A stretch of DNA of 23,934 bases from a virus: IMG/VR virus record IMGVR_UViG_3300006870_000088, positions 1-23,934 of that record. One strand, 5' to 3'. A program made the position numbers and the translations under genes. The notes under the pieces were generated by a model that made no database searches, was not told where the DNA came from, and worked only from the letters and a program-made list of their open reading frames with translations. Positions 8,201-16,239 of the stretch are shown here, piece after piece (within the stretch, counting starts at the first letter, position 1; the number at the start of each line of letters is the position of its first letter).

Positions 8201-11200
8201 CAACGGACCACCGCTGCGCGAGACTCAGGTGTCCCACGTGACTTACCACGTACGAAATTGACAGCATCCTGCGATCCGAGCTGCGCAAGCAACTCCTCGT
8301 CGCTGTAACCATTAGGCGTGAAGACGGCAGGGTTAGAAGTTGCAGCCTGACGCTCCAATTGAGGGATCAGATTGTCGGCGTAATCCTTACCGGCGAGAGA
8401 ACCAGGGGGTACAGCATCAATGCTGTCCACGCCAACACTCATCATGTCCGGTCGAACCATTATCCGGTAACCGTTAGGGGCTGAAGTGTCATCAACCAGT
8501 ACTCGACCGATCCCGTTCTCAACCATCAACCGGCCCATGACGTTCTGACGCCACCCGCCCATTTGACTGGCGTCCAACACGGACGGCTCGTAAGGAGTGA
8601 ACTTCTCCAAGGGTCGCCGCACGGCATCGATCTCGCGCATCTCGGTGAGAGCCTTCTTGTGTCGTCTCATCAACGCGGATACCCGTAAAGCTTCATCAGA
8701 TAATTCGTCAACCCTGACCATGTTTGGCGGGTCTAACCAAATGAATACCTCATGCTCATGGTCACCCATGCGGCGACCACCGATGTGACGCATACCCTTG
8801 AAGCCACGATCGCGAAGTGCGTTCACGAAAAGCATCTGAACGTCATAAACAGCTTCGGTATCCTGCGTCCTATCAATCCCTCTGAGATTCAGTATGTATT
8901 CTTCTAAGGCGTTTTTGTAGTCAGCAATATTTATTGGATCCGTTCTGGGCGATCCCATAAAGGGAGAGAACTGATCCTGAGTCGTTTCCATAACTATTTC
9001 TTCAATGCGCTCGTACGCATCTGCGATATCAATGTCTTCGTCAACCTGAAGGAGAACATCCTCGACTAGCTCGATGAACCCTTCCTCGATCTCCTGAAGT
9101 TCCTGTGGATCCATGCCTGCCACGTTTTCCATGGGAGTGTCAAGGTCGAAGAATTGAGACTCTGGGGCGTCGCTGGGCTCTATCGCGTAAAACACCGGGT
9201 TATCGACATCATCGATCGCTACAGCCTTAGCAGTCAAGTACGAGCCAACGACTTCAGGGTCACGACTTGTGTAAAAACCAATACCATGAAGATTGTTGAC
9301 ATTCGTTTCAGTCATCGCTGGATCTGGCGATATCTGGTCGCCACGAACCCGAGCGCCGCCATGGAACGTAACGTCATCACCCAGAAACTCAAGTTCCGGC
9401 AGGGACGCTACGTATGCAGGATCATTAAGGTTTTCCTGCAAAGTGTACTTTGCTAACTGATACTCCTGCTGGCGTTCTTTCACCCTCGCGCTGGACCGCT
9501 TCCTATCCTTAATCAACTTCTTCAGCGTCTTAGCGGTGATGAGAACATCGTTGTCAATCATCCATTGACGCAAGGAAGGAGGAAGCCTCGTCGCTAATGC
9601 GCGTAAACGCAGAGCGTCAGCGATAAGGGGATCAGACTCCGCTATCTCAAGCAGGTCCTCAAGTTCGTCCAAGAATTGAGATTCGTCATAGAACGCATCC
9701 TCATCAAACTCGAAGAGGGCTTCAGCCTCTGCCCGAAGTCTCCTTATTTCGGGGGTTGCGTCCTCCTCAAGCTTCTCCTGAATCCTGATGGGTTCTAGAC
9801 CCGTCTCCCCGTCGTACTCACCAGTCCTGGGGAAAGCATCAAACGCCGGGTCATCCCTCCCAGGAAGCTCAATGTTCTTACTGCGCAGGTCGACAGTCTC
9901 TCCGTAAACCGAAGCGCGAACGTGAGTGACAGTAGGAAGCTTGTCCCTATGCAGTAAAGCCAGGTTGTTCTCCAGGACGTCACCCATGGTGACCTCGCTG
10001 GGGGACCGCACAATCTCATACGTCCCATTACCCTTACGCCGCGTCACGTAGTGACCCTGACGGACAGCCTTCCTGACCGCTGCCTGCTGAGCGATCATCT
10101 GAAGTTCGTAGTAACGCTCCAGATCCTCTGGAGTTTGACCGAACTTGACTCGGTCGTACTCTTCCCGCTGAGCGAAAGTCAGGTGCTCCTTGATCTGAGC
10201 GTTGGTCGGGTCTTCACCGTCACCCAACCAAGCGTTCGGGTTGACGAACTCGTCAGTCTCATTCGCGGACTGGAGTCGAGCAGCCTCCTCATTCTCGAAA
10301 CCGCTGGCAACCTTCGCCCTGCGCCGAGAGTTCACGTTGAAAAGTGGGTTCAAGGAGGTGACAGGTACGACTATCTCGTCAGCGGTATCCAGAAGTTCTT
10401 CAGTAGCCAAACCAGCCTTGAGGGTTTCTACTTCTTCCCAAACAGCCCCGGCAGCGGTCGCCTGACGATCCTTAGCCTCCTCCGTGAGGCTCTTACGAGC
10501 GGCCTTCTCAGCCTTCTCTTCCTTCTTCCGAACCGTCTTTTCAACGCCTTCAAGTTCGTCCTCGTCAGTCTTGAGAGCGGCACGCTCCTCATCGATCTGG
10601 CTCTGCTTCGCTCGAAGAGCATTCAGCTCGTTCCTGATCTGCCGCCTGTTGTAGAAGCGGAAGGGCCGAACTACAGCGTCAGTAAGTTGACGAGCGCGGT
10701 AAGCAGCAGCAGCAGGACCTCGAATATCCGCAGCAGTCGTTCCAAAAGCGCGGTCCTTGAAGTAGCCAACTGTTCCGAAAGCGGCCAACTCGCGAAGCCA
10801 ACCTTCGGCGACGTTGCGCTGCGTGTAACCCAGGCGCATCAGAACCAGCGGACGCCAGATCGCGTCGAACGTCGCGATAGCCCCACGGTCCGCAGACAAG
10901 GAGACTTTCTTGAATGCGCGTGAACCACCCGTGGCACCCTGAGCGCCGTCAAGGCGCATGATGGTTTCCAGGAAGTTGAAGTCAGTAGTGCTTGTCGACT
11001 CAGCAAGGATCGACTGCAGTTCAGGAACGACGACAATTTCTTCGTCATTCGTGAAGAAGCCGCGCTCCTTGAGCTGATTCTCGATGCCCTCTTTGAATCC
11101 CTTGTACTTGCTGACCATCTCCTCTACTTGCTTGGAAGACAGTCCGTACTCGATCTGCAACTCTTTAATGAGTTGCTGCTCGAACCTTTGAAGAACCACG

Positions 11201-13116
11201 AAACGCTCAGAAGCGGAACGGGCATTCAAGGCCTCGTTGATCCAGTAACTTCTGAAAGCATCAGCGGTGATCGGGTCATCCGCTCCCTCAACACCGATAC
11301 GGTCCCGAGAGGAAGGCATGTAAGCCGTCTCAGGGTTCAGTCGTGCAAGGCGACGCATCATGGGGAGAGTGCCGAAAGCACTATCCATCTCATCGATTAA
11401 GTCATCCGCGCTGGTCGACAGGTCAACGTGACCGTTCATCCTCATGGTGCGCAGGTAGTTACCGCCCGAGTGGATGTAACGAATCGTCCTACCGAACTTG
11501 CCACCCGACTTGAACACTTGGCTCTGCCACAAGTACCTTCCAGCGGCACGCTCAGCCTGCTTCTTGGCCTTGAACTCCATGCGGCCTGGGCTATTCGGTC
11601 CGCTCTGAAACTTAGACAGCCGGATCTTTCCGAACCTAACCGTGTCAGGGAGACCGCTGGAGCGACCGAATCCGCGGACCATGGAATCCAGTTGTGCTAA
11701 AGCGTCGTTCGTTTCAAAGGCTTCCTGTAAGACTTCATCGAGGTCGTCCTTCTTGCGGTCGATCACATCACCGATAGACCGACCCATGAACGTGCCCCCG
11801 AAGTTGTCGGAGAAATCCCCCAACTGCGCGAGGTCTTTACGTATACGCTCTTGCGCTTCCATGTTCAGTCGGAGACTGTCCGCTGCAGCCTTGGACACAT
11901 CCCTACCGTTGTTCAGTAACTCCTCAACGGCTCGAACATCACCCATCATCCCGCGCAGAGCGAGACCGGCCTCGTAGTAGTTATCGTCCTTAATCCCACC
12001 GAAGACGTTCGCCACAAGGCTTGCATCGCTCGAGTCCTGAGCGAGAGCGTGACGGTACATTTGCTCTTTGTTCAACCGGAGCGTCGAGTCGACTAGGCGA
12101 CCAACGTCAGTTTCCTTAGCGTTGACTACCTGCTCAACACCCTTAGAGTCGACGTATGTGGCAGTCTCCTGCCCCGCCCTCCAGGCACCATGAGCGGCGA
12201 GATTCTTCGCCGCAGAGTCCAAGTCACCCAGGTCGTCGATGGCTCTGGTGAATAGTTGACGTCCAGCCCAACCCGCGCCTTTAGCTGCGAGAATGTCTGG
12301 CGCGGCCCACCACAAGATAGCCGCATCCGTCGCGCCAGTTATCCAGCGACCAACACCCTGGTTGAACGCTGAGTCGTTTTGACGAGAGTCGTAAATATCA
12401 AAGTCTGAGTGAAGCCCAGTCATCCACGACGTCAGGCCTCTAGTGTTCGCCGGGTTTTCGATGTAATCCTTCGAGTGCTCAATTACTTTCGCATCGATGC
12501 GGGACTGCATGTCACCGGGAACAACTAGGTCAACCGCGTTCAATACGTGACGACCAGTCGTCAGGGATATCGCCTGACCTGGGGTTACCTCGTCGTTCCA
12601 AACCCGAGCGTACGTATCAAGAATGTCCTGCGTCTCGAAACCATCCCGATACAGCGGGTTGGGGGATCGTTCTCCCGCAATGGCCGTGAGGGGGGCGTTC
12701 ATGACGGAACCCGCGATAGCGGTGTTTATTCCCCGCTGCGCACCCTCAAACGCATCAAGGGACATCGCCGCTGGTGCTGCGACCGCCTTCACTCCACTTG
12801 GAAGACCCGACTCGCTGAGCGCCCGGTTGATCTCACCTGGGGCTCTACCCGAGGCTGCTTGAGCGCCCTCGCTTACAGCGGAAAAAGCTGTAGTGGGGTT
12901 GGCACCTGGAAGGCCACCAAAGGTAAGTCCCGTAGCGAATCGTTTCGCCTGAGTCGTGGCTGCCCGAGCGGCAGCCTCCAGAAGGCTCAGTTGATCCGCT
13001 TCCTCCTTCTCTGAGGGTAAACCAAAGAAGGCTCGAGGAAACTTATTCAGATCCGAGTAGGGATCATTGAGTTGCTGAAAAAAACCATCGGCGCGGTTAG
13101 CCAACGTCCTCACCAA
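5221..13116 (-). CDS. Giant internal virion 'polyvalent' protein with ADP-ribosyltransferase-like domain
   Basis: A 2631-residue protein, about one third of the window. Start is either TTG 13116 or GTG 13113; both overlap the end of the upstream small gene. Visible parts: Ala-rich N-terminus; a hydrophobic segment near residues 258-285 (around W269-W270); coiled coils near 826-905 and 1685-1745; an acidic region near 1150-1200; an ART-like domain about 1248-1475; and a helical C-terminal third with 'MMRFVAPFFPAWASTMRFWL' from residue 2063, typical of large phage proteins packaged in the capsid. The ART-like domain has FHGG (H1252), HGIGFYTS (Y1282) and HEVFIWLDPPNMVRV (E1456), matching the H-Y-E order of PARP-type enzymes and the ART domains of polyvalent proteins. 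It lies between the portal-proximal genes and other virion genes, so packaging and ejection with DNA is a reasonable inference. I see no polymerase, protease or transglycosylase signature. Confidence 0.75.
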   Translation of the reverse strand: MVRTLANRADGFFQQLNDPYSDLNKFPRAFFGLPSEKEEADQLSLLEAAARAATTQAKRFATGLTFGGLPGANPTTAFSAVSEGAQAASGRAPGEINRALSESGLPSGVKAVAAPAAMSLDAFEGAQRGINTAIAGSVMNAPLTAIAGERSPNPLYRDGFETQDILDTYARVWNDEVTPGQAISLTTGRHVLNAVDLVVPGDMQSRIDAKVIEHSKDYIENPANTRGLTSWMTGLHSDFDIYDSRQNDSAFNQGVGRWITGATDAAILWWAAPDILAAKGAGWAGRQLFTRAIDDLGDLDSAAKNLAAHGAWRAGQETATYVDSKGVEQVVNAKETDVGRLVDSTLRLNKEQMYRHALAQDSSDASLVANVFGGIKDDNYYEAGLALRGMMGDVRAVEELLNNGRDVSKAAADSLRLNMEAQERIRKDLAQLGDFSDNFGGTFMGRSIGDVIDRKKDDLDEVLQEAFETNDALAQLDSMVRGFGRSSGLPDTVRFGKIRLSKFQSGPNSPGRMEFKAKKQAERAAGRYLWQSQVFKSGGKFGRTIRYIHSGGNYLRTMRMNGHVDLSTSADDLIDEMDSAFGTLPMMRRLARLNPETAYMPSSRDRIGVEGADDPITADAFRSYWINEALNARSASERFVVLQRFEQQLIKELQIEYGLSSKQVEEMVSKYKGFKEGIENQLKERGFFTNDEEIVVVPELQSILAESTSTTDFNFLETIMRLDGAQGATGGSRAFKKVSLSADRGAIATFDAIWRPLVLMRLGYTQRNVAEGWLRELAAFGTVGYFKDRAFGTTAADIRGPAAAAYRARQLTDAVVRPFRFYNRRQIRNELNALRAKQSQIDEERAALKTDEDELEGVEKTVRKKEEKAEKAARKSLTEEAKDRQATAAGAVWEEVETLKAGLATEELLDTADEIVVPVTSLNPLFNVNSRRRAKVASGFENEEAARLQSANETDEFVNPNAWLGDGEDPTNAQIKEHLTFAQREEYDRVKFGQTPEDLERYYELQMIAQQAAVRKAVRQGHYVTRRKGNGTYEIVRSPSEVTMGDVLENNLALLHRDKLPTVTHVRASVYGETVDLRSKNIELPGRDDPAFDAFPRTGEYDGETGLEPIRIQEKLEEDATPEIRRLRAEAEALFEFDEDAFYDESQFLDELEDLLEIAESDPLIADALRLRALATRLPPSLRQWMIDNDVLITAKTLKKLIKDRKRSSARVKERQQEYQLAKYTLQENLNDPAYVASLPELEFLGDDVTFHGGARVRGDQISPDPAMTETNVNNLHGIGFYTSRDPEVVGSYLTAKAVAIDDVDNPVFYAIEPSDAPESQFFDLDTPMENVAGMDPQELQEIEEGFIELVEDVLLQVDEDIDIADAYERIEEIVMETTQDQFSPFMGSPRTDPINIADYKNALEEYILNLRGIDRTQDTEAVYDVQMLFVNALRDRGFKGMRHIGGRRMGDHEHEVFIWLDPPNMVRVDELSDEALRVSALMRRHKKALTEMREIDAVRRPLEKFTPYEPSVLDASQMGGWRQNVMGRLMVENGIGRVLVDDTSAPNGYRIMVRPDMMSVGVDSIDAVPPGSLAGKDYADNLIPQLERQAATSNPAVFTPNGYSDEELLAQLGSQDAVNFVRGKSRGTPESRAAVVRWMETRDPDGGYTHIQIGDADSNTFVSASEILGKKKTGLAYGQMLDADEVSQTKAMILRSDDEFTQLDQQRQQLQQQIAGKEASLLTREQEGKAIIDNLTKRLKRQSKKGSQSNTMGTGQETIVSRFGEDIVMDGPLGENNQGAMYADLSGSERRNNLELFGFSDRSVRKLRKTYQVNDYTPGSELYYERLAEQFNRFYRNDPVAMALLSNPELAIDDNSFAEWLPGFLDELTQTKRGRAWLRDIGGVDEFDGIIPREILRDDAFDDAYARITEIRDTLNTIIPVKGRSGESYAQVWRDIADASVNPQWLRSQVGWRSDLGAFTDYAYVLDQQNFARRNTAKIMRTLGTLPENHLVRHPFFRARWREEMKRQVDLYGEQFAARGDWDGSFTSEQINAMNNVARRWALKQTNETLYTINRISTPAHMMRFVAPFFPAWASTMRFWLLRMPVEKPENVIRYSYLFNAPEAIGAVQDREGNQVERSGNFMQRIGNKFTGVDENQIVIQMTPRAVKTFQSMTGGNGTLRISKGSLDMMLQGEHFWLPGLGPLLQIPTSVIAGMKPDYAEAIRTGNVTNGAQPEVDAFFKNSGILEGMTRAAYESVLPFGPSREKNFADIAREAIAPAWINKAGQAAGIWGDTPQFSNAAVSIYRDRIVEWELGDRTGPTPQFEDSVRDARIFFGWRAAMNLTLPFAPGFASENEFYAQEWRRIERSVFDNGGTYQEAQDQFIGAYGTEYFAFTQSLSAGTSGMSSTVGEFQEFESNPELYGDLANIGEDASFITMGSRPFDKSYSEDGFDPAIYAWQFNRQIEGAPGKFFRAGSTQRKDMLIDVNTEVGWYEYNKAMDVLTPLFESGEISEEVYKATKEQAVEYIGSRYTDWFESYKDIGGNRSYQSARAMDLIVNNETWMSRHGDTGYAQGMVFFNEGRRQLIAVLDERANAGLSSNIDAKANLDVALTYEQLKMQAAGLDTTGELARMIDRFFGSDRLEARPGRST

Positions 13117-13252
13117 CCCAACTCAGTACCGCGTCACGGTCATCAACCGTTTCCCACGGAACTTGAGCCAAGGCATACACGAGCGGGGCGTTACGCAAGC
13201 CGACCTTCTCCACGCCTGCAGCAACATTGTTAACGAAACTAAGTTCACTCAC
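13097..13252 (-). CDS. Small conserved-position protein, 51 aa, unknown
   Basis: GTG at 13252 overlaps the preceding stop in a GTGA junction and has GAGGA 5-6 nt upstream. The product begins MSELSFVNNVAAGVEKVGLR and ends AVLSWVGEDVG. It looks like a compact, mostly helical, soluble protein with no cysteine and no membrane segment. The gene fills an otherwise unexplained 132-nt gap between the 136-aa gene and the giant gene, and its end overlaps the start of the giant gene by 17-20 nt. That nested arrangement suggests that translating this small gene delivers ribosomes to the weak TTG/GTG start of the giant gene. I do not recognise a family. Confidence 0.68.
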   Translation of the reverse strand: MSELSFVNNVAAGVEKVGLRNAPLVYALAQVPWETVDDRDAVLSWVGEDVG

Positions 13253-13659
13253 GCATTTCCTCGAATGAAACGAACAAATTGACGGAAAGTCTCAGGTGTT
13301 CCTTCTTGAGCAGCCATCCGGTCAAACGCCGGTAGGTACTTCGCGATCATCTGCATGTCATTATTGAAAGACTGGTCACGAGGGAGGATCTCCGTGCCGG
13401 GACCAGCACCCATGTCAGCGCCCGTAGTGATCGGCTCTTTAGGTCGAGAAGAAGCCGAAGTCAGGGGGACAGGGCGGGGCATCGCAGGGCCACCCGACAT
13501 CGGGGCACCACTCTGGATTTCCTGAAAATCTTTCTGCTCACCGTAAGCAGCATCAGGAATATCCATCGCTGCCTGCGTTTGCATGTCAGTCCTCTGACTC
13601 ATCGCACCAGGAGGTGACATCGCCTGACCTGTGTTATTGAAGCCACCAGATTTCGCCAT
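13249..13659 (-). CDS. Pro/Met/Gly-rich virion-cluster protein, 136 aa, unknown
   Basis: The ATG at 13659 has GGAGGTGACTG upstream, a strong ribosome binding site. The start lies 26 nt inside the end of the preceding gene. Residues 1-100 are disordered-looking, rich in Gln, Met, Pro, Gly and Ala (for example MSPPGAMSQRTDMQTQAAMD). The last ~45 residues look folded: 'FNNDMQMIAKYLPAFDRMAA' then 'TPETFRQFVRFIRGNA'. A disordered N-terminus followed by a short helical domain is common in small head-completion or assembly proteins, but the function is unknown. It ends in a GTGA overlap with the 51-aa gene. Confidence 0.7.
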   Translation of the reverse strand: MAKSGGFNNTGQAMSPPGAMSQRTDMQTQAAMDIPDAAYGEQKDFQEIQSGAPMSGGPAMPRPVPLTSASSRPKEPITTGADMGAGPGTEILPRDQSFNNDMQMIAKYLPAFDRMAAQEGTPETFRQFVRFIRGNA

Positions 13660-13900
13660 CAGTCACCTCCGGTTTAGATTCAGGAGTTTCCTCACCATCG
13701 GGAATTTCCTCTTCGTCTTCCTCGAAATCCTCGATAGGGATGTAGCCGGTCTCTATGGCAGCGATGATGACGTCGCGAAGCGACTCTTGGGCACGCGCAC
13801 ACATGTCATGGACTAGGTCAGGCGAGTACCCGACCCCTTCAGAAGCTATGACCGTGTAAGCGTCACCGACACCCACACGAACTACAGTTCCTTTATCCAT
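13634..13900 (-). CDS. Small acidic protein, 88 aa, unknown
   Basis: Start chosen is the ATG at 13900 (MDKGTVVRVGVGDAYTVIAS) because GGAAGG lies 5 nt upstream; a longer frame to 13921 lacks such a site. The N-terminal part 'TVIASEGVGYSPDLVHDMCA' and 'RAQESLRDVIIAAIETGYIP' appears folded. The C-terminus is very acidic (EDFEEDEEEIPDGEETPE) and ends in WWLQ. It overlaps the next gene by 26 nt. The acidic tail opposite the lysine-rich proteins of the same cluster is notable, but no interaction can be inferred from sequence alone. Function unknown. Confidence 0.7.
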   Translation of the reverse strand: MDKGTVVRVGVGDAYTVIASEGVGYSPDLVHDMCARAQESLRDVIIAAIETGYIPIEDFEEDEEEIPDGEETPESKPEVTDGEIWWLQ

Positions 13901-13920
13901 GAAAACCTTCCTGATGCCCA

Positions 13921-13955
13921 AAGGGGGCCGCAGTTTTCAAGACCGCGACCCCCTT
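13921..13955 (-). other. GC-rich hairpin upstream of the 88-aa gene
   Basis: AAGGGGGCCGC (13921-13931) pairs with GCGACCCCCTT (13945-13955) with one C-A mismatch, giving ten base pairs around a 13-nt loop. On the minus strand the stem is followed by TTTGGG, so termination would be partial at best. It could lower expression of the downstream genes relative to portal or stabilise their transcript. The adjacent CCCCTTCAGGGG offers a competing small hairpin. Confidence 0.55.
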
Positions 13956-13965
13956 CAGGGGTTAG

Positions 13966-14124
13966 TTACCGAATCGGTTGATCGTTGGGTTTGCCAACGC
14001 TTGATGCGGAGGGCTTGGGCCGCTCACCAGCTCCAGGGCTGGATCCCGTCGGTACTGTGCCAACCCGCTCGTCGCGAGTGACATTTGTCTTCGGAGTTCC
14101 CTGAGTTGTTCCAAACATCGCCAT
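13966..14124 (-). CDS. Small Pro/Ser/Gly-rich protein, 52 aa, unknown
   Basis: The ATG at 14124 is preceded by GGAGGGAGG with a 7-nt spacer, one of the best ribosome binding sites in the arm. The product begins MAMFGTTQGTPKTNVTRDER and ends SSVGKPNDQPIR. It is rich in Pro, Gly, Ser and Thr and probably disordered. It directly follows the portal gene (18-nt gap). No family recognised. I add it because of the strong start signal and because it fills the space between the portal and the hairpin at 13921-13955. Confidence 0.72.
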   Translation of the reverse strand: MAMFGTTQGTPKTNVTRDERVGTVPTGSSPGAGERPKPSASSVGKPNDQPIR

Positions 14125-14142
14125 GTGCTTACCTCCCTCCGC

Positions 14143-15927
14143 TTACGCGATTTGTGACTGACGCATCGTGCGTGCAGCCATAGAAGGCTGACCACTTGAC
14201 GTCAGCCCCGCCAGCAATTGCTGCATTCCTTGAGGCTGCGCCTCAGGAGGTTGACCCCCACCCTGTGGCATGCCCGATTCGTTTTCTTGGACCATTGCGC
14301 CCATCGGGTCTTCTTGCCCCAGAGTCGGGGAATCTGTGGGTTCAGGTGGCTGGAACGCTTTCTCAATCGCGTCCTCGATCGGTGTGCCCTTCTTGCGAGC
14401 ATCAACGAGTTCCCCAAGAACTCGAACCACCTGACTTGGGTCCTGCCCAGCGGCAGCCAACTGCGGGAGAGTCTGCGCGTACGACTGGACAGATACGAGA
14501 GCCGCTTCGCGCAGCTTCTCAACGTCGATAACTTTCTCTTCTTCCGAGACGTTCATGTTCACCGGAAGGTTTCGACGTAAGAATGATTTACTAATAAGGT
14601 TCGCACCCAAAGCCTGCAAGCCCCACACGAGCGCACGATTGGGGTCCAGACCCGCCATGACCCCGTACTCATGAGTGACCGTGTACTTGCCCTTAATGTC
14701 ACGACCAGGCGTGTACTTCAACTCGAACGGTGAGCCGTTAGTGGACGCGAAAACTTTTTTCTCCACGTCCCCCCAAATAACCTCATCCATCTCGAGGGCG
14801 AGGCTCATGGCCTCGCCAAGCGCGTCACCGAGCATCGCTTGCGACGTCTTGATTCGAGTGTCGAAGCCACCCATGAGGGCCTGAACTCCACGGCCCGTCA
14901 CGACGGAGGCGTCCATCTCACCAGATCGAGCCTCTGGGTAGCGAGACCCGAGGCGAAGCTCATCATCAAGGACCGCGTTCTCCATCATCGCCGAGCGCGG
15001 CAACTCAAGTGGAATGCGCCGGATACGTTCGGGGTTCTGCGAACGGAGGATCGCGTCAGGTCCAAACGAGAACTCTTGAACATCTTGCGGCAAGGCAATG
15101 GGTGACTGGACTGCCTTCTGAGTGGCTTCCAGGCTCAACATCGCCAGGTACGCTTTCGCGGCGAACACCCACAGAACGTCATCGAACGCGCCACGCTGCT
15201 CACCGTCGAGCGTCGGCAGTTCCGCGATAGTCACGGGTATTCTGGAAATCTGGTTCTCGTATTGAGAAAGAATCAGGCCGTCCCTCTTGGGGACGAACAG
15301 TAGAACCCTGTCCTTATCGTAGAAGTGCACGAGATCGAGAGTCTCGTCGCTGTCACGATTGTTGTACGCGCTGTTCTTCACCAGGCGCGACGCATGCTCA
15401 GGGAACATTGCTGCTAGTTCGCTTGCACGGTAGTAGAAGGTTCGAGCGTATTGAACGACGTTGCCCCAGCGGTCCTTCTCGTAGTACGTACCCATCGAGT
15501 CGTCTACGTGAACGAACGGGCTCCCACCGTCATAGTTGGGCTCGACGCGGAAGGGCACGAAGCCGTACGTGTTCATGCGGTCGGCAGCCGTCACTAGGTT
15601 TGTTCCGAGCCTCGAGCTGTAAGCGAGAGCATTAATGATCCGCGTCAGCTTGTCCTGCCTGGAACGCTTCGACTCATCCAGGACGCTGTCACCAGCAGCG
15701 GTAAGGGTCGGCATGACGCCGACCATCTCTGCCGTATCCCTGGCGACAACATCAATGAAGTTGCCCACGACCGGCTTAGGCCAGTCACCAGGGAACAACC
15801 CCTTGAACACCAACTCTGGCTTACCTGTACGGACCAAGTTCACGGCACGCATGCGCTGATCCCGTGCGGTGTTCTGGCGACGAAGTCGATCCATCGTAAT
15901 TGTTGCTTCGTGCGCGAAGTCAGCCAT
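14143..15927 (-). CDS. Portal protein
   Basis: A 594-residue protein of usual portal length, placed downstream of the large terminase and upstream of scaffold and capsid. It starts MADFAHEATITMDRLRRQNT. The N-terminal region includes 'FPGDWPKPVVGNFIDVVARD', then a central region 'YYEKDRWGNVVQYARTFYYR' and a long helical stretch 'MLGDALGEAMSLALEMDEV', a layout common in SPP1-type portal proteins. The C-terminus is Gln/Pro/Met-rich and likely disordered, as in many portals. Twelve copies would form the DNA channel at one capsid vertex and bind the terminase. Its ribosome binding site is weak and the gap to the previous stop is 6 nt, so it is probably coupled to the lysine-rich gene upstream. 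Named from length, context and pattern. Confidence 0.84.
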   Translation of the reverse strand: MADFAHEATITMDRLRRQNTARDQRMRAVNLVRTGKPELVFKGLFPGDWPKPVVGNFIDVVARDTAEMVGVMPTLTAAGDSVLDESKRSRQDKLTRIINALAYSSRLGTNLVTAADRMNTYGFVPFRVEPNYDGGSPFVHVDDSMGTYYEKDRWGNVVQYARTFYYRASELAAMFPEHASRLVKNSAYNNRDSDETLDLVHFYDKDRVLLFVPKRDGLILSQYENQISRIPVTIAELPTLDGEQRGAFDDVLWVFAAKAYLAMLSLEATQKAVQSPIALPQDVQEFSFGPDAILRSQNPERIRRIPLELPRSAMMENAVLDDELRLGSRYPEARSGEMDASVVTGRGVQALMGGFDTRIKTSQAMLGDALGEAMSLALEMDEVIWGDVEKKVFASTNGSPFELKYTPGRDIKGKYTVTHEYGVMAGLDPNRALVWGLQALGANLISKSFLRRNLPVNMNVSEEEKVIDVEKLREAALVSVQSYAQTLPQLAAAGQDPSQVVRVLGELVDARKKGTPIEDAIEKAFQPPEPTDSPTLGQEDPMGAMVQENESGMPQGGGQPPEAQPQGMQQLLAGLTSSGQPSMAARTMRQSQIA

Positions 15928-15933
15928 GAGCCG

Positions 15934-16239
15934 CTACCACCGCTCCCTATTAGCCCAGTACGCAGCGGAGAGTTTTCCCCGCCTGATGTTCTTCCCGTGG
16001 CGTGACTTGAAGTTGGCTCGCTTCTGCTTGTTAGCCGCAGACTCACCCTTCTTCGGTTTACCTGCTGTCTTCGCGCCCTGCTCCCCGAAACGGATCGTCT
16101 TCACCTGATCGCCTTCCTTGGCAACCACGACACCCCACTTCGTGGGGTGATTAGGTGTCCGCTTCGGCTTGTTGTAACCGGATACGCCAGCACGCTCCAA
16201 GCGTGAGTCTTTCTTCTTACCTGGCTTCTTGGAGGCCAC
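15934..16239 (-). CDS. Basic phage protein, DUF6321-like, 101 aa
   Basis: GTG start at 16239 shares one base with the preceding stop (TAGTG). The protein is highly basic throughout. It contains 'GVSGYNKPKRTPNHPTKWGV', 'VAKEGDQVKTIRFGEQGAK', 'KKGESAANKQKRANFKSRHG' and 'NIRRGKLSAAYWANRERW'. This exact succession is a widespread signature of small proteins found near terminase or portal genes in marine and freshwater phages, which I recall as DUF6321; that label should be checked. Function unknown. The charge suggests binding of nucleic acid or of acidic virion surfaces. It is the last of three lysine-rich genes between terminase and portal. Confidence 0.8.
   Translation of the reverse strand: MASKKPGKKKDSRLERAGVSGYNKPKRTPNHPTKWGVVVAKEGDQVKTIRFGEQGAKTAGKPKKGESAANKQKRANFKSRHGKNIRRGKLSAAYWANRERW

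Noticed and set aside
10051-10923. 290-codon plus-strand frame opposite the giant gene
   Set aside because: Antisense to the coiled-coil part of the giant protein; no start signal or recognisable domain.
5221-13116. Virion RNA polymerase of N4 type in the giant protein
   Set aside because: Size and capsid type suggested it, but I could not find the polymerase motifs; a profile search against N4 vRNAP would settle it.
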